Assembly: GCF_914271435.1 (NCBI RefSeq)
Contig: NZ_CAJZAI010000002.1
Coordinates: forward strand, 496,001 to 560,000
Source of the DNA: Cupriavidus laharis
GTDB lineage: Bacteria; Pseudomonadota; Gammaproteobacteria; Burkholderiales; Burkholderiaceae
Direction: 5' to 3'
Length of the DNA stretch: 64,000 nt
In this document: positions 17,489 through 25,936 of the stretch, piece by piece
How positions within the stretch are numbered: the first letter of the stretch is position 1
Layout of the letters: each line of letters begins with the position of its first letter
The notes under the pieces: model-generated
Seen by the model: only the letters and a program-made list of their open reading frames with translations
Told to the model about the DNA's origin: nothing
Databases searched by the model: none
Position numbers and translations under genes: made by a program

Positions 17489-18238
17489 TCAGGCGGCCGC
17501 GGCCGGCATCTCCGGGAAATCGGGGAAGGTGCCGCCCAGCCCCTGGGTCAGCGCGCGGGCCGCACCCAGGACATCGTCACGGAAGTCTTCGCGGAACCGG
17601 CTTGCCGGGCAGGTCAGCGTCAGCGCGCCGGCCAGGCTGCCGTCCGGCCCGAAGACCGGTGCGGAAACGCCCGCGATATCGGGACTGCGGTCGCCGACCA
17701 GCGCGATCACGCCCTGGCGGCGGATGCGCTCGTAGAGTTCGCCGGGCTCGCCGGCAAAGGCCCGCAGCACGCGTCCGCCGGCGCCGCGGTCGCGCGGCAG
17801 CAGTTCGCCGGCACGGATGTGGTCGCGCACCGGCTGCGGCGAATCCACGCGGTACAGGCACAGCCGGTGCTCGCCCTGCTCGACATGGAACGCGGCGCTT
17901 TCGCGCGTGGCCTGCACCAGCTCGCGCAGCACCGGCATGACCACGGCTTCCAGCGAGAACGACGCGGCATAGACCGCATTGAGCCGCGCCACCTCCGGCC
18001 CCAGGCCGTAGCGCCCGTCCGGCAGCCGCTGGACCAGCGCCGCATGCTCCAGCGACGCCAGCAGCCGCAGCAGCGTGCTCTTGTACAAGCCGGAGCGCTG
18101 CGCCAGTTCCACTAGTCCGAGCGAGGTGTCGCCAAGCCGGAACGCGGACAGCACGAATAGCGCGCGGTCCACCGCAACGGCGCCGCCTTCGGCGGCGTGC
18201 TTGTCGGCTTCGGAGACCTGGGCGGCTTTGCGGGGCAT
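17489..18238 (-). CDS. IclR-family transcriptional regulator
   Basis: A 249-residue regulator with an N-terminal winged helix-turn-helix (about 25-85; LVELAQRSGLYKSTLLRLLASLEH) and a C-terminal effector-binding domain, the standard IclR layout. The start is placed at ATG 18238 (MPRKAAQ). A longer frame from 18328 would translate through a perfect palindrome that is better read as an operator. IclR proteins often control catabolic operons beside them; the Bug/CoA-transferase operon begins 5.2 kb away and shares an 8-bp sequence with this gene's upstream region. The last residues are Ala-rich. Confidence 0.9.
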   Translation of the reverse strand: MPRKAAQVSEADKHAAEGGAVAVDRALFVLSAFRLGDTSLGLVELAQRSGLYKSTLLRLLASLEHAALVQRLPDGRYGLGPEVARLNAVYAASFSLEAVVMPVLRELVQATRESAAFHVEQGEHRLCLYRVDSPQPVRDHIRAGELLPRDRGAGGRVLRAFAGEPGELYERIRRQGVIALVGDRSPDIAGVSAPVFGPDGSLAGALTLTCPASRFREDFRDDVLGAARALTQGLGGTFPDFPEMPAAAA

Positions 18239-18259
18239 GGGCTGGCGCGGAAAGGAAAA

Positions 18260-18280
18260 CCGGCGTGCAGTGCACGCCGG
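18260..18280 (-). promoter_or_regulatory. Perfect 21-bp palindrome before the IclR gene
   Basis: Arms CCGGCGTGCA and TGCACGCCGG around a single central G, 22 bp upstream of the regulator's ATG. Dyads in this position are often autoregulatory operators. As RNA it would also form a hairpin in the leader. TATAGAAC at 18304-18311, upstream of it, matches the right arm of the operator at 12962-12971. Confidence 0.55.
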
Positions 18281-18346
18281 CATGACGGAACGAGCAGCCA
18301 CCGTATAGAACGGGCCGGCCCTTGTCAATGCGTGCCGGCCAGGCTG

Positions 18347-18850
18347 TCAGCGATGCCCGCCACCGTGGAAGCCACCACCGCGTGCGCCGCCCATTCCACT
18401 GCCCATCCCGCGACCCGCTCCACCACCCATGCCGCCGCGGAACCCGCCGGGCGGCATGGCCCTGAAGCCGCGTCCGCCCCAGCCAGCGCCGCCGGCATGG
18501 CGGAAATACACGTGGTGCATCGGATGTACGTGGTGATGGCGGTCCACGAAGATGAACGCCGCGCCGTAGCCCACGGCCACGGGCGCCCAATACCAGGGAT
18601 AGCTGTCCTCGTAGTAGTAAGGCGTCGGGTAGTACTCGCCACCGCTGCCGTCCACTAGTTGCCAGCTGCCGTCAGGCTGCAGGCAGGCCAGCCCGGTCAC
18701 CTGCTGCCACTGGCCGTTGATTACCACCTGGCCCGCCACCTGCTGGCACGGTGGTCCCGTGCTCCATACCTCGTCGGCCAGTGCAGGCGCACCGGCGCAA
18801 AGCGCGAAACTGACCACCCAGGCCGCGGCTCGTCCTGCAGCACTGTCCAT
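18347..18850 (-). CDS. Secreted Gly/His-rich protein of unknown function
   Basis: A 167-residue exported protein. A signal peptide (about 1-25, ending PALADEV) is followed by a region with two cysteines (PPCQQV, LACLQ) and repeated Trp/Gln, a Tyr/Pro segment (YYPTPYYYED), a His cluster (DRHHHVHPMHHVYF), then a Gly/Met/Arg tail ending GGGFHGGGHR. ATG 18850 fits AGGAGG 8 bp upstream. The His and Met content could bind metal, but I see no known domain. It is a single gene running towards the IclR gene on the same strand. Confidence 0.75.
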   Translation of the reverse strand: MDSAAGRAAAWVVSFALCAGAPALADEVWSTGPPCQQVAGQVVINGQWQQVTGLACLQPDGSWQLVDGSGGEYYPTPYYYEDSYPWYWAPVAVGYGAAFIFVDRHHHVHPMHHVYFRHAGGAGWGGRGFRAMPPGGFRGGMGGGAGRGMGSGMGGARGGGFHGGGHR

Positions 18851-19360
18851 GGCCATCACCTCCTGTGCAGTCATGAGGGCCGTAGAGGGCGGCCCGCCTT
18901 TCGACCTCGCCTGATACCTGTTGTATAGGCGTATACGCGCCGCGCCGCTGGTTTATTCCGGCAGGCATCGCTGCAGCGGCAGGCGGACGGCGGCGCGCGT
19001 GGGAGAGTGGCCGCAGTCCGTGCGGCGTGGGTGCCGCCGGCTGCGCACATGTTCAAGAGCGCACGCCATCGGCCGCTTGCGTTTTGCGGCTCGCGGCCCG
19101 GACGGCTCTCGTCGATGGTTCGCGCGCGCCTCGGCGGATGGCGTTTTTCCGCAACAACATTTGCGGCCCGAACGGCCGCGCCGCGCATGCAAAGGCGCCT
19201 TAAGGCACATAGCCCGGCATCATGCGCCACTTGCGCGCCGCGTACGCGCCACATGCCTGAATTAGAGGGATTCTTGCCTGCTTTTGGTTAAGCCGTTACT
19301 GCATTGCATGGATAGAATCATGCGTTACTCCCCGCCGCAGCTTTATTTCTCCGCATTGGT
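18851..19360. other. Intergenic region with one weak promoter match
   Basis: About 510 bp between divergent genes. The left part is upstream of the Gly/His-rich gene. The right part holds TAGAAT at 19313-19318, a plausible -10 for the next gene, without a good -35. A 10-bp palindrome GCCTTAAGGC lies near 19197-19206. No gene or RNA was recognised. Confidence 0.4.
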
Positions 19361-19594
19361 ATGACCGTTCCCGACCTCTCGCTTGGCGACATCCTGGATG
19401 ACTTGAGCAGCGCACCGCGCCCGCTGACGCCGTCCGAGCACACTTATCTGGCCCACCTCCGGCAGCGGATCGTTACCGGCGATGCCGACCTCTGGACCAC
19501 GCTGGAAACCGCCGGCGTGCCGTGCAGCGAGCGCCGCCTGTCGCCCGAAGTCGTGCTCGCGCTGACTGCCCTGGGCCAGTTGCCGATGCACTAA
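19361..19594 (+). CDS. Small protein of unknown function (77 residues)
   Basis: I do not recognise this protein. It is acidic in its first third, mostly helical by composition, has no membrane segment and a single Cys (VPCSERRLSPEV). Codon use matches the neighbouring genes with strong G/C at third positions, which favours a real gene. There is no clear Shine-Dalgarno sequence before ATG 19361. A possible -10 (TAGAAT) lies 43 bp upstream. Confidence 0.5.
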   Translation: MTVPDLSLGDILDDLSSAPRPLTPSEHTYLAHLRQRIVTGDADLWTTLETAGVPCSERRLSPEVVLALTALGQLPMH

Positions 19595-19853
19595 GACCCC
19601 GTGGGGCGCGCTGGCGCCCTGCGATTCACGTTCTGCCCACCTTCCCCATCCCGGCCCGCCCACTAAGCACCACGCGGGCATGGGCCCTGCCCAAGCAAGC
19701 CATCTGAAACTTCCGACGAATCGCGACATCGTTGCGGAAGTTTCCGAGTCAAGGCGGCCGCACCGGTCGCTACGATCAGCGCTTTACCCTGCGCCACCCC
19801 GCGCGAACCGCCAGCCAGCGGCATGCTGGCGGCAAGCCGGCATGGCTCCATGC

Positions 19854-20207
19854 ATGGCACACCTCCAGAAGAACCGGCGCGTCAGCCTGTTGTCCCTGCG
19901 TGCGTTCGTCGCGCTCATGCGTCATCGGAACACCAGCCGCGCCGCCGCGGAACTGGGCATCCAGCCACAGCGGCTGCATTATCAGCTGCGCCGGCTGGAA
20001 TCCGCACTGGACACCGCACTGTTCCGCGTCTGCAGCCCGCACTGGCTGCCCACGCCGGCGGCCATCCGCATGCTGCCCAAGGCGCAACGCGTGCTGGCGA
20101 TGTGGCGCGACATTCTCGACAGCCTTGCGCACGACCCGGTCATCCCTGAATCCTTCCTGCCACCGTATGGCCCTGTCGCATTCTGGGTGCGCCAAGCCAC
20201 CATGTAG
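19854..20207 (+). CDS. LysR-type DNA-binding domain protein without effector domain
   Basis: A 117-residue protein that is almost entirely an N-terminal LysR helix-turn-helix: LSLRAFVALMRHRNTSRAAAELGIQPQRLHYQLRRLESAL, then the wing and linker helix up to about residue 95. LysR regulators are normally about 300 residues, so the periplasmic-binding-protein-like effector domain is absent. No remnant of it follows in any frame; the next gene runs in the opposite direction. It could be a truncated relic or a small stand-alone DNA-binding protein. ATG 19854 begins the domain; an in-frame ATG 19680 adds unrelated sequence. Confidence 0.6.
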   Translation: MAHLQKNRRVSLLSLRAFVALMRHRNTSRAAAELGIQPQRLHYQLRRLESALDTALFRVCSPHWLPTPAAIRMLPKAQRVLAMWRDILDSLAHDPVIPESFLPPYGPVAFWVRQATM

Positions 20208-20217
20208 CGCGGTACTG

Positions 20218-20985
20218 TTACAGGCGCGTGCAGCTGTAGGCCTCGGTCCGGTACGGAAACGCCACCCGAGCGTGGCCGGCCAGCGCCGGATCCTGGTCGA
20301 TCACGGCCTGCAACTGCGCGCGTACGTCGGCTTGCTGTTCTGGCGGCAGCGAGGCAATGAAGCTGACCGACATCACGCGATCGGCAATGACCTGCTGCGG
20401 CGGGCCTTCGTGCATGTAGGGCAGGCTTTCCAGCGCGAGCGGGCTGAACCCCTGCGCGGGGAATACCCGCTTCCAGTCACCCTTGTAGAAGCGCGGCGCA
20501 TCGCCCTCGAACGGCGTCATGATGGCAGTCAGCCGGGCGACCCAGGGCACGCTTTCATCTCGCACGTTCCAGACCAGCCCCAGCGTGCCGCCCGGACGCA
20601 GCACGCGGCGGATCTCCGCCATCGCGCGGTCGTTGGCAAACCAGTGGAAGGCCTGTGCGCAGACGACGGCGTCGACGCTCGCATCGGGCAATGGAATCGC
20701 TTCGGCCGTGCCGGCCACGGCTTGCACCGCGGGCAACGCAATGGACAATTGCGCGCGCATCTCGTCGACGGGTTCCACTGCAATGACGCTGGCTCCTGTC
20801 GCGGCCAGCCGGCGCGTGAACTTGCCCGTGCCTGCGCCAAGGTCGACGGCCGTCTTGCCCGGGCCGATGCCAAGCGTCCCGCGCAGCCAGCCGCCAATGC
20901 CTTCCGGGTATTCCGGGCGCCCGCGGGCATAGGTAGCGGCCTGGGCGGCAAAGCCTTCGGCGGCGGCGTGGTGGATCTCTGTCAT
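20218..20985 (-). CDS. Class I SAM-dependent methyltransferase
   Basis: A 255-residue Rossmann-fold methyltransferase of the Methyltransf_11/UbiE-like group. SAM-binding motif I is VDLGAGTGKF; further motifs are AEAIPLPDASVDAVVCAQAFHWF and RVLRPGGTLGLVWN. It resembles the group that includes trans-aconitate- and biotin-type methyltransferases, but its substrate cannot be read from sequence. It lies 70 bp after the ABC permease on the same strand, so it may be the last gene of that operon or independent. Confidence 0.85.
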   Translation of the reverse strand: MTEIHHAAAEGFAAQAATYARGRPEYPEGIGGWLRGTLGIGPGKTAVDLGAGTGKFTRRLAATGASVIAVEPVDEMRAQLSIALPAVQAVAGTAEAIPLPDASVDAVVCAQAFHWFANDRAMAEIRRVLRPGGTLGLVWNVRDESVPWVARLTAIMTPFEGDAPRFYKGDWKRVFPAQGFSPLALESLPYMHEGPPQQVIADRVMSVSFIASLPPEQQADVRAQLQAVIDQDPALAGHARVAFPYRTEAYSCTRL

Positions 20986-21055
20986 GACGGGCTCCGGTCT
21001 CGCTGTGGATATCGGAGCCGTACACTACTCCCGCCGGAGGTGGCGGGCAAGGGAC

Positions 21056-21949
21056 TCAGTGCTGCATGCCCCAACGCCGCACCGTCAGCCGCTCCAGCGT
21101 CGTAAACACCAGCCCTTCCACCAGCAGGCCGATCAGGATCACCGTGGCCAGGCCCGCGAACACGCGGTCGGTGTAGAGTTCGTTGCGGTTCTGGAAGATG
21201 AACCAGCCCAGCCCGCCCTGCCCCGACGACGCGCCAAACACCAGCTCGGCCGCAATCAGCGTGCGCCAGGCAAAGGCCCAGCCGATCTTCAGGCCCGACA
21301 GGATGGCGGGCAGCGCCGCCGGCACCAGGATCAGCACCACGTAGCGCACGCCGCGCAGCCCGTAGTTGCGCCCCGCCATGCGCAGTGTCTCCGGCACGCT
21401 GCGAAAGCCCGCATAGGTGTTCAGCGCCAGCGGCCACAGCACCGAGTGGATCAGCACGAAGATCAGGCTCTTCGTCCCCAGGCCGAACCACAGCAGCGCC
21501 AGCGGCAGCAGTGCAATCGCCGGCAGCGGGTTGAACATCGCAGTCAGCGTATCGAGCAGGTCGCGGCCGACGCGGCTCGACACCGCCAGCGTGGTCAGCA
21601 CGAACGCCAGCGCCACACCGCCCGCATAGCCGCGCAGCAGCACCGACAGCGATACCACCGCCTTGCCGGGCAACTCGCCATTCGCCATGTCGGCAAAGAA
21701 GGCCCGGGCCGTGGCCAGGAACGATGGCAGCAGCAGGTCGTTGTCCTGCACGCGCGCCACCACCTCCCACAGTACGGCGAGCGCCAGCACGATCACCGCC
21801 TTGCGCAGCCAGCCCTGCTGCCACAAGCGCTGCGGCCACGGCAGCACGCGCGCGATCGGCATGGCGGTAAAGGGTTCGGGCTCGCGCACATACTCGGGGC
21901 GTACCTCGGGCAGGCCGCCACGCGGCGCGGCAACAGTCGAGACAATCAT
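21056..21949 (-). CDS. ABC transporter permease, sulfonate/nitrate/taurine type
   Basis: Inner-membrane permease of the SsuC/TauC/NrtB family, 297 residues with about six transmembrane helices. The EAA-like loop that contacts the ATPase is visible around LRMAGRNYGLRGVRYVVLI. The start MIVSTVAAP at 21949 has AAGGAA 6 bp upstream. It follows the ATPase gene by 10 bp. Together with the ATPase and receptor it completes an importer; the adjacent TauD-like dioxygenase points to an organosulfur or related substrate. Confidence 0.92.
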   Translation of the reverse strand: MIVSTVAAPRGGLPEVRPEYVREPEPFTAMPIARVLPWPQRLWQQGWLRKAVIVLALAVLWEVVARVQDNDLLLPSFLATARAFFADMANGELPGKAVVSLSVLLRGYAGGVALAFVLTTLAVSSRVGRDLLDTLTAMFNPLPAIALLPLALLWFGLGTKSLIFVLIHSVLWPLALNTYAGFRSVPETLRMAGRNYGLRGVRYVVLILVPAALPAILSGLKIGWAFAWRTLIAAELVFGASSGQGGLGWFIFQNRNELYTDRVFAGLATVILIGLLVEGLVFTTLERLTVRRWGMQH

Positions 21950-21959
21950 GATGATTCCT

Positions 21960-22820
21960 TCAGTATTGCCGCGCCGCCGGGCGCTCGGGCAGTGCCTGCG
22001 CCACGGTGGTATCGGCTGCCGGCTCGTCGAACAGCATCTGGTGGATGCGCTGGGCCGCGGCCTGGAATTCCGCGCTGCCCTGGCTGGACAGGCTGAACTG
22101 GTGGCTGTTGAGTTCGGCGCGCACGCGCCCCGGGTGTGGCGACAGCAGCAGGATGCGGCTGCCCACCACCAGCGCTTCTTCGATCGAGTGTGTGACGAAG
22201 AGCAGCGTGAATGCGGCTTCGTCCCACAGCGCCAGCAGTTCCTCCTGCATGCGCCGCCGCGTCAGCGCATCGAGCGCCGCAAACGGCTCGTCCATCAGCA
22301 GCACCTTGGGCCGCATGGCCAGCGCGCGCGCAATCGCCACGCGCTGCTTCATGCCGCCCGAGAGCGTGTGCGGATACGCATCGGCAAAGGCGGCCAGGCC
22401 GACCTTGCCGAGGCAATGCATCGCGCATTCGTCGGCCTCGGCACGCGACATGCCACGCGATTGCCGCAGCGGGAACATCACGTTCTGGCGCACCGTCTTC
22501 CACGGCGGCAACTGGTCGAATTCCTGGAACACGACGATGCGGTCCGGCCCCGGTGCCTGCACGCGCTCGCCGTCCAGCCGGATCTCGCCCTCGCAGGGCG
22601 GCACGAAGCCCGCCACGGCCTTGAGCAGCGTGGACTTGCCGCAGCCCGAGGGGCCGAGCAGGACAAAGCGGTCGGCCGCGTGCACGTCAAAGCTCACGCG
22701 GTGCGTCGCGCGCACGATGCGCTCGGCTGTGCGGTACTCCAGCGACACACCGTCCACCTGCAACAGCGGGCCGCGCGCCGCGCCGTAGTCAGACACCACG
22801 CGCAGGTTATGCGTCGCCAT
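21960..22820 (-). CDS. ABC transporter ATPase, SsuB/TauB type
   Basis: Cytoplasmic nucleotide-binding subunit, 286 residues. Walker A is GPSGCGKST, the ABC signature is LSGGMKQRVAIARA, Walker B is VLLMDEPF, and the switch His lies in FVTHSIEEAL. It is separated by a single base from the receptor gene upstream and by 10 bp from the permease gene downstream, so the three are surely co-transcribed. Confidence 0.94.
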   Translation of the reverse strand: MATHNLRVVSDYGAARGPLLQVDGVSLEYRTAERIVRATHRVSFDVHAADRFVLLGPSGCGKSTLLKAVAGFVPPCEGEIRLDGERVQAPGPDRIVVFQEFDQLPPWKTVRQNVMFPLRQSRGMSRAEADECAMHCLGKVGLAAFADAYPHTLSGGMKQRVAIARALAMRPKVLLMDEPFAALDALTRRRMQEELLALWDEAAFTLLFVTHSIEEALVVGSRILLLSPHPGRVRAELNSHQFSLSSQGSAEFQAAAQRIHQMLFDEPAADTTVAQALPERPAARQY

Positions 22821-22821
22821 A

Positions 22822-23856
22822 TCAGCTGCCCTGCGCGGTAGCCGGATCCTGGAAGAAATAGTCCTGCCAGGATTTCGGCTGGTTGCGGATGGCGCCCACG
22901 CGGTGCATGAACTCGGCCAGCGCGAATGTGTTCTGCGGCGTCACCTTGAACTGCACCTGCGGGTTCTTCAACACTTTGACCAGCAGCGCGCGATCGATCT
23001 TCGCCTTGTTCACGCGGATGTACAGGTCCGCCGCCGCTTCCGGATTCGCGGTAGCGAACTTCGCCGCCTCGGCGAGCGCATCGACAAAGGCGCGGTAGGT
23101 CTTCGGGTTCTCGTTGCGGAACTTCTCGGTGGCGTACAGCACTGTGGCCGAGCTGGGGCCGCCAAGCACGTCATACGAATTCAGCACGATGCGTGCATTC
23201 GGGTTGCCGGCCAGTTCCTGGTCCTGGAACGGCGGGTTGCCGAAATGCCCGGTGATCTCGGTGCCGCCGGAGAGGATCGCAGCCGTGGCATCGGGGTGCG
23301 GCACAGCCACGGTCCACTTGTCGAGGCGGTTGTATTCCTTGTCGCCCCATTGCTTCGCCGCGGCAAGCTGCAGCACGCGCGACTGCACCGACACAGTCAC
23401 CGCCGGCAACGCGATGCGGTCCTTGTCGGTGAAGTCCGCAATCGTCTTCACCTTCGGGTTGTTGCTGACGAGGTAGTAGGGGAAGTTGCCGAGCGACGCG
23501 ACCCCACGCACATTCTGCTTGCCAAGCGTGCGGTCCCACAGCGTCAGCAGCGGGCCGACGCCTGCGCCGGCGATGTCGATGGCGCCGGACAGCAGCGCGT
23601 CATTGACCGCCGCGCCGCCGGACAACTGCGTCCATTCGACCTTGATATCGACGCCTTGCTGCTTGCCGTGCTTTTCGATGAGCTGCTGGTCGCGCGCCAC
23701 GTTGAGCAGCAGATAGACCACGCCGAACTGCTCGGCAATGCGCAGCTTGCCTTCGGCACGCGCGGCGCCGGAAATCGCCAGGCCGGCACTGAGTGCCAGC
23801 AACGCCAGTTTGCGCGGCCAGCGACGGGCACGCGCGGTGAATCGCGATGAAAACAT
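22822..23856 (-). CDS. Periplasmic receptor, sulfonate/nitrate ABC type
   Basis: Secreted binding protein of the SsuA/TauA/NMT1 group, 344 residues. A twin-Arg-like basic start and hydrophobic segment (about 17-33, cut near AARAEGKL) form the signal peptide, followed by LRIAEQFGVVYLLLNVARDQQLIEKHGK and the family pattern LLSGAIDIAGAGVGPLL. ATG 23856 is chosen because AGGAG lies 7 bp upstream; the longer open frame is not secreted-protein-like. The ligand cannot be read from sequence. Confidence 0.92.
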   Translation of the reverse strand: MFSSRFTARARRWPRKLALLALSAGLAISGAARAEGKLRIAEQFGVVYLLLNVARDQQLIEKHGKQQGVDIKVEWTQLSGGAAVNDALLSGAIDIAGAGVGPLLTLWDRTLGKQNVRGVASLGNFPYYLVSNNPKVKTIADFTDKDRIALPAVTVSVQSRVLQLAAAKQWGDKEYNRLDKWTVAVPHPDATAAILSGGTEITGHFGNPPFQDQELAGNPNARIVLNSYDVLGGPSSATVLYATEKFRNENPKTYRAFVDALAEAAKFATANPEAAADLYIRVNKAKIDRALLVKVLKNPQVQFKVTPQNTFALAEFMHRVGAIRNQPKSWQDYFFQDPATAQGS

Positions 23857-23915
23857 GAAGATGACTCCTGGAATCCTGAGCGGAATAGGGGAATGGGCGT
23901 TTCGGGGACCGCCGC

Positions 23916-24836
23916 TCAGCGCGGCACGTCGCCCTCGATGGTGGTGCGGTACATCACGCGGCGCAGTTCGGGCGGACAGCCCGCGGCCAGGTGCAGCAGC
24001 GAGCGGTTGTCCCAGAACACCAGGTCGTTCTCCTGCCACTGGTGGCGGTACACATGCTCGGGACGCGTACTGTGCGCAAAGAGCTGGTCGAGCAGGTCGC
24101 GGCTCTCGTCATCGGGCAGGCCGGCGATGCGCGTGGTGAAGTGCTCGCTGACGAAGATCGCCTTGCGTCCGGTTTCCGGGTGCGTGCGCACCACGGGCTG
24201 CAATACCGGCTTCACCTGTGCAACCTGCTCGGGCGTGAGGTCGGGCCGCCACGGGCTGCGCGACTGCAGCTCGGCATAGCGGGCCAGGTAGGTGTGCTCG
24301 GCCTGCAGGCCGTCGACGGCGCGCTGCAAGGCAGTCGGCAGCGTGTCCCAGGCCAGGTGCATGTTGGCGAACAGCGTGTCGCCGCCTTCGGCGGGCAGTT
24401 CACGCGCGTGCAGCAGCGATCCAAGGCTCGGCTTCTCCTTGTACGACAGGTCCGAATGCCAGAAGTGGCCGGCATCGCCCAGGCCGATCGGCTTGCCGTT
24501 CTCCACCACGTTCGACACCACCAGGATCTCCGGATGGCCGGGCAGCTGGAACTGGTGCAGCACGTGGATCTGCAGCGGGCCGAAGCGGCAGCTGAATGCG
24601 ACCTGCTGGTCCGGCGTGATGCGCTGGTCGCGGAACACCAGCACGTGGTAGTCGAGGTGCGCGCGATGGATGCGCGCGAAGTCTTGGGCGGACAGCGGCT
24701 GAGACAGGTCCAGCCCGCTCACTTCCGCACCTAGCGGTGCGTCGAACGGACGGATCTCGATACGATCTGCGTCCGCATGCGGATGCGGTACGTACGGCTG
24801 TCGGCTCGGCTGGCCGCGATGGAGGTTGGCAGTCAT
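23916..24836 (-). CDS. TauD/TfdA-family 2-oxoglutarate dioxygenase
   Basis: Non-heme Fe(II) oxygenase, 306 residues. It uses 2-oxoglutarate and O2 to hydroxylate a substrate, in the classic case taurine, releasing sulfite. The Fe-binding HxD is in FWHSDLSYKEKP, the distal His in RSLLHLAAG, and the 2-oxoglutarate-binding Arg in RRVMYRTT. It is the first gene of the ABC operon, 60 bp before the receptor gene. TauD, TfdA and sulfate-ester dioxygenases share these residues, so the substrate is open. ATG 24836 has only a weak RBS. Confidence 0.88.
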   Translation of the reverse strand: MTANLHRGQPSRQPYVPHPHADADRIEIRPFDAPLGAEVSGLDLSQPLSAQDFARIHRAHLDYHVLVFRDQRITPDQQVAFSCRFGPLQIHVLHQFQLPGHPEILVVSNVVENGKPIGLGDAGHFWHSDLSYKEKPSLGSLLHARELPAEGGDTLFANMHLAWDTLPTALQRAVDGLQAEHTYLARYAELQSRSPWRPDLTPEQVAQVKPVLQPVVRTHPETGRKAIFVSEHFTTRIAGLPDDESRDLLDQLFAHSTRPEHVYRHQWQENDLVFWDNRSLLHLAAGCPPELRRVMYRTTIEGDVPR

Positions 24837-24918
24837 GACAGGCTCGGTGATGCGCTGGGGGAAGCCAGCACCGCGACACATGCCAATGGGCACAGCGCGC
24901 GGCGGGTACGAGCCATCC

Positions 24919-24948
24919 ACTGTAGGGAACGCCGCCTGACGCGGTCAA
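24919..24948 (-). promoter_or_regulatory. Candidate promoter of the TauD/ABC operon
   Basis: On the minus strand TTGACC (24948-24943), 18 bp, then TACAGT (24924-24919). It lies about 85 bp before the dioxygenase start at 24836. The -35 is a five-of-six match and the -10 a four-of-six match. Confidence 0.4.
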
Positions 24949-25039
24949 CGAACGATATCGCTGCGTCTTATGCGGGCAGCGCATACCCATGTCTGGACAT
25001 TTGCCGCCCGCGCCATCGAGATGGCAATCAGCCTGTCTG

Positions 25040-25936
25040 CTACTTGTCTTCGATCAGCCGCACCAGCGAGTGCAACAGCCGGTTGGCCGGCACGGCGATG
25101 CCGAGCGCCTCGCCGCGACGCACGATCAGGCCATTGAGATGATCGATCTCGCTGCGCTTGCCGCGTGCCAGGTCCTGCGCCGTCGACGAGGTCTGTCCGG
25201 GCATGGTCTCCGCAATGCGGCGTACCGCCAGCGCGATATCGCCGGGCACATTCACGCCGTCCGCGCTCGCAACCGCCAGGCATTCCGACACCACATCGCG
25301 CATCACGGCCTCGACGCCTTCGCCTCGCACCAGCCGCCCATAAGGCAATTGCGTGATGGCCGACAGCGCGTTGTAGGCGCAATTCAGGATCAGCTTGGCC
25401 CACAGCGCGCCGCGCACATTGTCTGAGGTCTCGACCGGCACGCCGGCCGCCGCCAGCGTACTGGCGAGGCTCGCGCCCTGGCTGGTCGGCTCGATCACCA
25501 GCTCGCCGCGGCCGTGGTGCCTGACGTGCCCCGGACCCGCCATTTCGGTGGCCACATAGACCACTGCGGCAGCCACTTCCTGCTCCAGCAGGCCGCGCAG
25601 CGTCTCGGCATTTTCCACGCCGTTCTGCAGCGACAGCACCAGCGCACCTTTCGCAAGCGAGGGTTTCATGGCCAGTGCCGCGCTCTGCGTGTCGGTGGAC
25701 TTCACGCAAAACAGCACCAGGTCCGCGCCCTGCACCGCGCTGGCGTCCGTGCTCGCGAACACCCTGACCTGCTCGTCGAACGACTGCGTCTCCAGCCTCA
25801 GGCCGCGTGCTTCGACGGCCTGCACGTGTTGCGGACGGGCGATCAGCACCACCTCATGGCCGGCCCGCGCCAGCATCCCGCCGTAGTAGCAACCGACTGC
25901 CCCGGCGCCCATGACTGCGACTTTCATTTTTGCCAC
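25040..25936 (-). CDS. panE: 2-dehydropantoate 2-reductase family protein
   Basis: NADPH-dependent reductase of the PanE/ApbA family, 298 residues; PanE reduces ketopantoate to pantoate in CoA biosynthesis. The Rossmann motif GAGAVGCYYGG is near the start, LSLQNGVEN lies in the middle, and the catalytic Lys region is WAKLILNCAYNALSAI. Beta-proteobacteria often carry several paralogues acting on other 2-oxoacids, so the pantoate role is likely but not certain. It is upstream of the TauD operon on the same strand, 200 bp apart, with a separate promoter likely. Confidence 0.82.
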   Translation of the reverse strand: MAKMKVAVMGAGAVGCYYGGMLARAGHEVVLIARPQHVQAVEARGLRLETQSFDEQVRVFASTDASAVQGADLVLFCVKSTDTQSAALAMKPSLAKGALVLSLQNGVENAETLRGLLEQEVAAAVVYVATEMAGPGHVRHHGRGELVIEPTSQGASLASTLAAAGVPVETSDNVRGALWAKLILNCAYNALSAITQLPYGRLVRGEGVEAVMRDVVSECLAVASADGVNVPGDIALAVRRIAETMPGQTSSTAQDLARGKRSEIDHLNGLIVRRGEALGIAVPANRLLHSLVRLIEDK

